DNA of 23,059 nucleotides, taken from positions 1 through 23,059 of the forward strand of contig CAZYOB010000015.1 of the NCBI GenBank assembly GCA_964648275.1, in the 5' to 3' direction. Made by a program: the position numbers and the translations under genes. The stretch is from CAIQPO01 sp964648275. GTDB taxonomy: Bacteria; Patescibacteriota; Microgenomatia; UBA1400; MFAQ01. Every line of letters begins with the position of its first letter. Position 1 is the first letter of the stretch. Positions 19,902 through 23,059 of the stretch are shown here, one piece after another. The notes under the pieces are model-generated. The model searched no databases. It worked only from the letters and a program-made list of their open reading frames with translations, and had not been told where the DNA came from.

Positions 19902-21365
19902 GTGTATAGGAGAATTTTGACGATAGATGAAGTAGCACTTATCCCCGATGAGCTTAAGGAGGTTATGAGAGATTATACTAGTGCGGGCTTTGAAATATAT
20001 CTTGTCGGTGGAGGAGTAAGAAATATTCTGGTAGGCAAAGTGCCCGAGAACAGTGACTTAACAACGAATGCTACCCCGGAGCAGAGCATGAAGATTCTAA
20101 AAAGGCGTGACCCTTTTTATAACAATGATTTCGGAACAGTATCTTTTAACGTAAAAGTGGGAGAGGGAGACGAGCTTTATGAAATTACTACTTACAGATC
20201 GGAAAAAGAATACTCCGACTTCCGAAGGCCCGATGAGGTAACCTGGGGAAAAACACTTGAAGAGGATGTAGTCAGAAGGGACCTTACCGTAAACGCCATC
20301 GTAATAGGTGAAAAGGACGGTAAATATGAGCTGATCGATATGGTCGACGGTTTGAAAGACTTTGAGTCAGGAGTGATACGAGCCGTGGGCGATCCGGAAA
20401 AACGTTTCGGGGAAGATGCTTTGAGGATGATGAGGGCAATCAGATTTGCGGCCAGACTTGGTTTCAAGATCGAAGAAAAAACCTTGGAGGCAATCAGTAA
20501 TCAGTCGGGGTTACTGTCAAAAATAAGTAGAGAAAGAGTTAGAGATGAACTCTTCAGAATATTGGTGACGGATTACCCCGCGGATGGAGTTCAACTGATG
20601 ATCTCTACAGGATTGATGAAAGACATAATGCCAGAATTATTGGAAGGTAGGGGTATCGCCCAGGGTGGCCACCACCAATTGACCGTACTGGACCATGCCA
20701 TCGAGGCGCTGAGGAATTGTCCTTCTTCTGATGTACTGGTGAGACTGGCTGCACTAATTCACGATATCGGAAAACCCCGCAGCAGAAGGTTTAAATGCAG
20801 AAGCTGCGAGAAGTTATACAAAGAAATCGATGTGGAGATTTATAAATGTGAGGTCTGCGGTTTTATCCAGGACACCAGAAAAATGATTACCTTCTACGGC
20901 CATGAAGTGATCGGAGCGAGGATGACCGAAGAAATAGTCAAGAGATTGAGACTAACCAGCAAACAGAGTGAAAAGATGGTGACGATGGTAAGGCAGCATA
21001 TGTTCGCCTACCAACCCGAAATGACCGATGCAGCTATTAGACGATTGATTAGAAAGATAGGGAAGGAAAATATTTCCGATATGATTATGCTGAGAATCGC
21101 TGATAGAAAGGGTAGTGGCAGCCGGACAACCAGCTGGAGATTCATGGAGCTGCAAAAGAGAATCGGGGAACAACTTTATGAGCCGATGGAGGTGAAAGAT
21201 ATGGCAGTGAACGGTAAGGATGTCATGGAAGTTCTGGGGGTGCCACCAGGACCAGTTATCGGCAAGACGCTAAATGCTCTTTTTGAAGAGGTTATCGAAG
21301 ATACAAGTAAGAATAATAGGGATTATTTAATTGGCAGAATACGAGATTTGGGGAGAATTTCCTAA
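19902..21365 (+). CDS. cca: tRNA nucleotidyltransferase (CCA-adding type) with HD domain and zinc-ribbon insertion
   Basis: 487 residues from GTG 19902. TTG 19917, 4 nt after AGGAG, is a credible alternative start. The head has YLVGGGVRN (33-41), then ENSDLTTNATP, where the catalytic DxD is Asn50-Ser51-Asp52; EEDVVRRDLTVNA; and the nucleotide-selecting EDALRMMR. The enzyme should add or repair the 3' CCA of tRNAs. An HD phosphohydrolase domain follows (LIHDIGK, His287-Asp288; GHE further on), interrupted by a CxxC-13-CxxC module (Cys299, 302, 316, 319) that looks like a zinc ribbon. The lost first Asp of DxD is unusual; a read error seems unlikely because the frame is clean. Family assignment is secure, catalytic competence is not. 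Confidence 0.88.
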   Translation: MYRRILTIDEVALIPDELKEVMRDYTSAGFEIYLVGGGVRNILVGKVPENSDLTTNATPEQSMKILKRRDPFYNNDFGTVSFNVKVGEGDELYEITTYRSEKEYSDFRRPDEVTWGKTLEEDVVRRDLTVNAIVIGEKDGKYELIDMVDGLKDFESGVIRAVGDPEKRFGEDALRMMRAIRFAARLGFKIEEKTLEAISNQSGLLSKISRERVRDELFRILVTDYPADGVQLMISTGLMKDIMPELLEGRGIAQGGHHQLTVLDHAIEALRNCPSSDVLVRLAALIHDIGKPRSRRFKCRSCEKLYKEIDVEIYKCEVCGFIQDTRKMITFYGHEVIGARMTEEIVKRLRLTSKQSEKMVTMVRQHMFAYQPEMTDAAIRRLIRKIGKENISDMIMLRIADRKGSGSRTTSWRFMELQKRIGEQLYEPMEVKDMAVNGKDVMEVLGVPPGPVIGKTLNALFEEVIEDTSKNNRDYLIGRIRDLGRIS

Positions 21366-21369
21366 AGGT

Positions 21370-21384
21370 AAACAGTGACTGTTT
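21370..21384. terminator. Small perfect hairpin between convergent cca and secF
   Basis: AAACAG-TGA-CTGTTT is a 6-bp AT-rich stem with a 3-nt loop, ending in TTT on both strands. It is a weak candidate for a bidirectional terminator in the 36-bp convergent gap. Confidence 0.35.
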
Positions 21385-21401
21385 GACGAGTTCCTTGGTT
21401 C

Positions 21402-22259
21402 CTATTTCTTTCCAAAGGGGAGCTTCTCCCAAGCAACCAAGAGTGGTGCAGCCGTGAAGGTGGATGAGTAAGTGCCCGTGATGGTTCCGATGAGGAGAGC
21501 AAGAGAAAAGTATTTTGTCGATTGGCCACCTAAAAGGAACATCGCGAGAAGCATGAAGATGATGGTGAGCGAGTTATTAAGAGAACGGGCCATGGTCTCG
21601 GTGACGGCCCGATTGATTAGCTCAATATATGTAACTCCTTTGGTCTTCTTATTCAGCTCCCTAATCCTGTCATAAACAACAATCGTGTCGTGGACGGAGA
21701 ATGACAAAATAGTGAGAACGGCGGTGACGAAAAGTAAATCTACCTCGATTCCAGCGAAGTGACCGAGGAGGGAAAAACTACCCAGCAATACGGCAGTGTC
21801 GTGAAACATGGCCAGAACGGCACAGACTCCATACTTTATTTGTTTAAAGGCAAAACTAATATAGGCGAGCAAGAGAACTGAAGCCAAAAGAAGTGCATTG
21901 AGGGTTTTTTTGAGCGTTTCCTGTCCCAGGGCGGGACCGATGGTCTCAAAGTCCGTAAGGGTGATCTCAGAATTTTCTTCCTTTAGAGATTCTATTTGTT
22001 TTTGAGCCAATGGCTGGTCTATCGTTTTCATTTTTAAGGTAATCGATGTGTCAGATCGATTCTCTACGTTGGGAGAGTAGTCTTTAAAGGCGGCCAGTAT
22101 CGTCTCAGAATCAGACTGTACCTGGGTAAGTGTGAGGCGGGTACCTCCGGTAAACTCGATGCTCAATTTCAATCCGTAGCGTGCGAGAGAAAATAATCCG
22201 GGAATAATGACCAGAGCGGATATTAAAAAGTAGATCGGGGTTAATTTCATCCAGTTCAT
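21402..22259 (-). CDS. secF: Protein translocase subunit SecF
   Basis: 285 residues, slightly short for SecF. One N-terminal helix is followed by the signature region GLKLSIEFTGGTRL, a periplasmic-type domain (about 40-115), and five further helices. The conserved motif in the fourth helix, SFSVHDTIVVYDRIRE, contains the Asp of the proton-coupled SecDF mechanism. With SecD it uses the proton gradient to pull secreted proteins across the membrane after SecYEG. It overlaps secD by ATGA (22256-22259), which implies translational coupling. The many secreted proteins in this window are its likely clients. Confidence 0.95.
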   Translation of the reverse strand: MNWMKLTPIYFLISALVIIPGLFSLARYGLKLSIEFTGGTRLTLTQVQSDSETILAAFKDYSPNVENRSDTSITLKMKTIDQPLAQKQIESLKEENSEITLTDFETIGPALGQETLKKTLNALLLASVLLLAYISFAFKQIKYGVCAVLAMFHDTAVLLGSFSLLGHFAGIEVDLLFVTAVLTILSFSVHDTIVVYDRIRELNKKTKGVTYIELINRAVTETMARSLNNSLTIIFMLLAMFLLGGQSTKYFSLALLIGTITGTYSSTFTAAPLLVAWEKLPFGKK

Positions 22260-23059
22260 AGTTTTTTGGGTGTTTGATTTTTGCCGTGATAGAAGACGCG
22301 TAGTAAATTACGAGTGACGTAGATTCCGGTAAAAAGGGAGATGAGAATTCCCAAAATAAGGGTAAGTGCAAAACCACGAACTGCCCCTGAGGAATTGAGG
22401 AATGACCATTCGAGAGGATTAAAAAGAATCAAGCCGGTAATGATCGTTGCCGTGTTGGCATCCTTAATTGAATCCCAAGCCCTACCAAAAGCCAGCTCAA
22501 GAGCGACCTGCCAACCCCTACCGGCACGGATCTCTTCTTTATAGCGTTCGAAAATAAGAATATTGCTGTCAACTGCCATACCCACAGAGAGAAGAAATCC
22601 GGCAATGCCGGGAAGACTGAGGACCACGGGGATAATCTTGTAGAGGGCAAGAGTGAACAATCCGTAAAGAACAAGACTGACCGAGGCAATAATGCCCATT
22701 TTGCCATAGTTGCCGATCATGAACACAATTACCATCAGAAGACCAATGCCACCAGCGATAATTGATTTTCTGATCGAGTCTGCTCCCAGGGTAGCGGGTA
22801 TATTTTTTTGACTTATGACCGAGACGGGTACCGGAAGGGCACCGGCATTGAGCTGGACCGTGAGTGACTTAGCCTCTTCAACCGTAAAGCTGCCGGTAAT
22901 CTGTGCTTGCCCACCGGTGATCTCCTGTCTAACTATGGGCATGGTAACAGCCTCTCCATCAAGGAGAATGGCAATAGGTTTTTCGATATTTTCTTTAGTT
23001 AGCTTCTGGAACTTTTCCCTGCCCGACTCTTTAAACGTCAAGGAAACACCGGGGAGCCT
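22256..23059 (-). CDS. secD: Protein translocase subunit SecD, C-terminal part (cut by window end)
   Basis: 267 codons are visible and the frame stays open to the window end, so the N-terminus is missing; the TTG at 23041 is internal. Visible parts are VSLTFKESGREKF of the P1 domain, the ILLDGEAVTMPIV and GGQAQITGSFTVEEAKSL segments, and the membrane half with SVGMAVDSNILIFERYKEEI, the conserved SecD helix containing the functional Asp, then DANTATIITGLILF. These are all typical of SecD. It is immediately followed by secF with a 4-nt overlap. Confidence 0.95.
   Translation of the reverse strand, partial: RLPGVSLTFKESGREKFQKLTKENIEKPIAILLDGEAVTMPIVRQEITGGQAQITGSFTVEEAKSLTVQLNAGALPVPVSVISQKNIPATLGADSIRKSIIAGGIGLLMVIVFMIGNYGKMGIIASVSLVLYGLFTLALYKIIPVVLSLPGIAGFLLSVGMAVDSNILIFERYKEEIRAGRGWQVALELAFGRAWDSIKDANTATIITGLILFNPLEWSFLNSSGAVRGFALTLILGILISLFTGIYVTRNLLRVFYHGKNQTPKKL

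Noticed and set aside
1..23059. CRISPR array or insertion sequence
   Set aside because: No regularly spaced direct repeats, no terminal inverted repeats and no transposase frames were seen by reading.

Overview
The window reads like a chromosome segment of an ultra-small bacterium of the Candidate Phyla Radiation (Patescibacteria), most likely a Microgenomates-type lineage; this placement is inference. The evidence is an archaeal/eukaryotic-type AspRS of about 440 residues (not the ~590-residue bacterial form), a Rel protein that stops after the TGS domain, many small membrane-anchored proteins with Pro/Thr linkers, tightly packed genes, and frequent starts that sit about 7 nt downstream of a -10 box with no ribosome binding site (apparently leaderless). 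TGA is a normal stop codon here (for example at 9745-9747 and 22256-22258), so the alternative UGA=Gly code of Gracilibacteria/Absconditabacteria is not in use.

Left part (1-6090): the 3' part of a tRNA-Gln(CUG) is followed by an accessory-looking stretch of small genes on both strands. These are an HNH-like zinc protein and a divergent uracil-DNA-glycosylase-fold protein, a LysM-type membrane protein, a Pro/Thr-linker lipobox-free anchored protein, a secreted beta-type protein with a cytosolic partner, a lytic transglycosylase, a SAM-methyltransferase-like protein, a GlsB/YeaQ membrane protein and an unknown 122-residue protein. Two good intrinsic terminators close the last two units.

Copper region (6095-10293, minus strand): one operon encodes an ArsR-type repressor fused to a YHS metal-binding domain, an HMA / SafE-DsbD-like membrane / cupredoxin fusion, and a CopA-type Cu+ ATPase. 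The first two genes overlap by ATGA and the third follows by 6 nt. A 32-bp inverted-repeat operator covers the promoter start region. The likely logic is metal sensing, membrane handling of copper and ATP-driven export.

Middle (10308-16073): two small secreted or anchored proteins; a solitary unknown gene with the best promoter and Shine-Dalgarno of the window and its own terminator; a gltX operon (gltX, RlpA-like envelope protein, 108-residue unknown, triple zinc-ribbon protein); and, divergent from gltX, a membrane-anchored protein of 360 residues.

Right part (16075-23059): a minus-strand housekeeping series rel, aspS, dacA-type D,D-carboxypeptidase; a divergent cca-type tRNA nucleotidyltransferase with an unusual active-site substitution and a zinc-ribbon insertion; and a convergent secD-secF pair, with secD running off the window. 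The points most worth a second look are the ArsR-YHS copper operon, the altered catalytic residues in Rel and the CCA enzyme, the triple zinc-ribbon protein, and symmetric -10 boxes shared by divergent leaderless genes.
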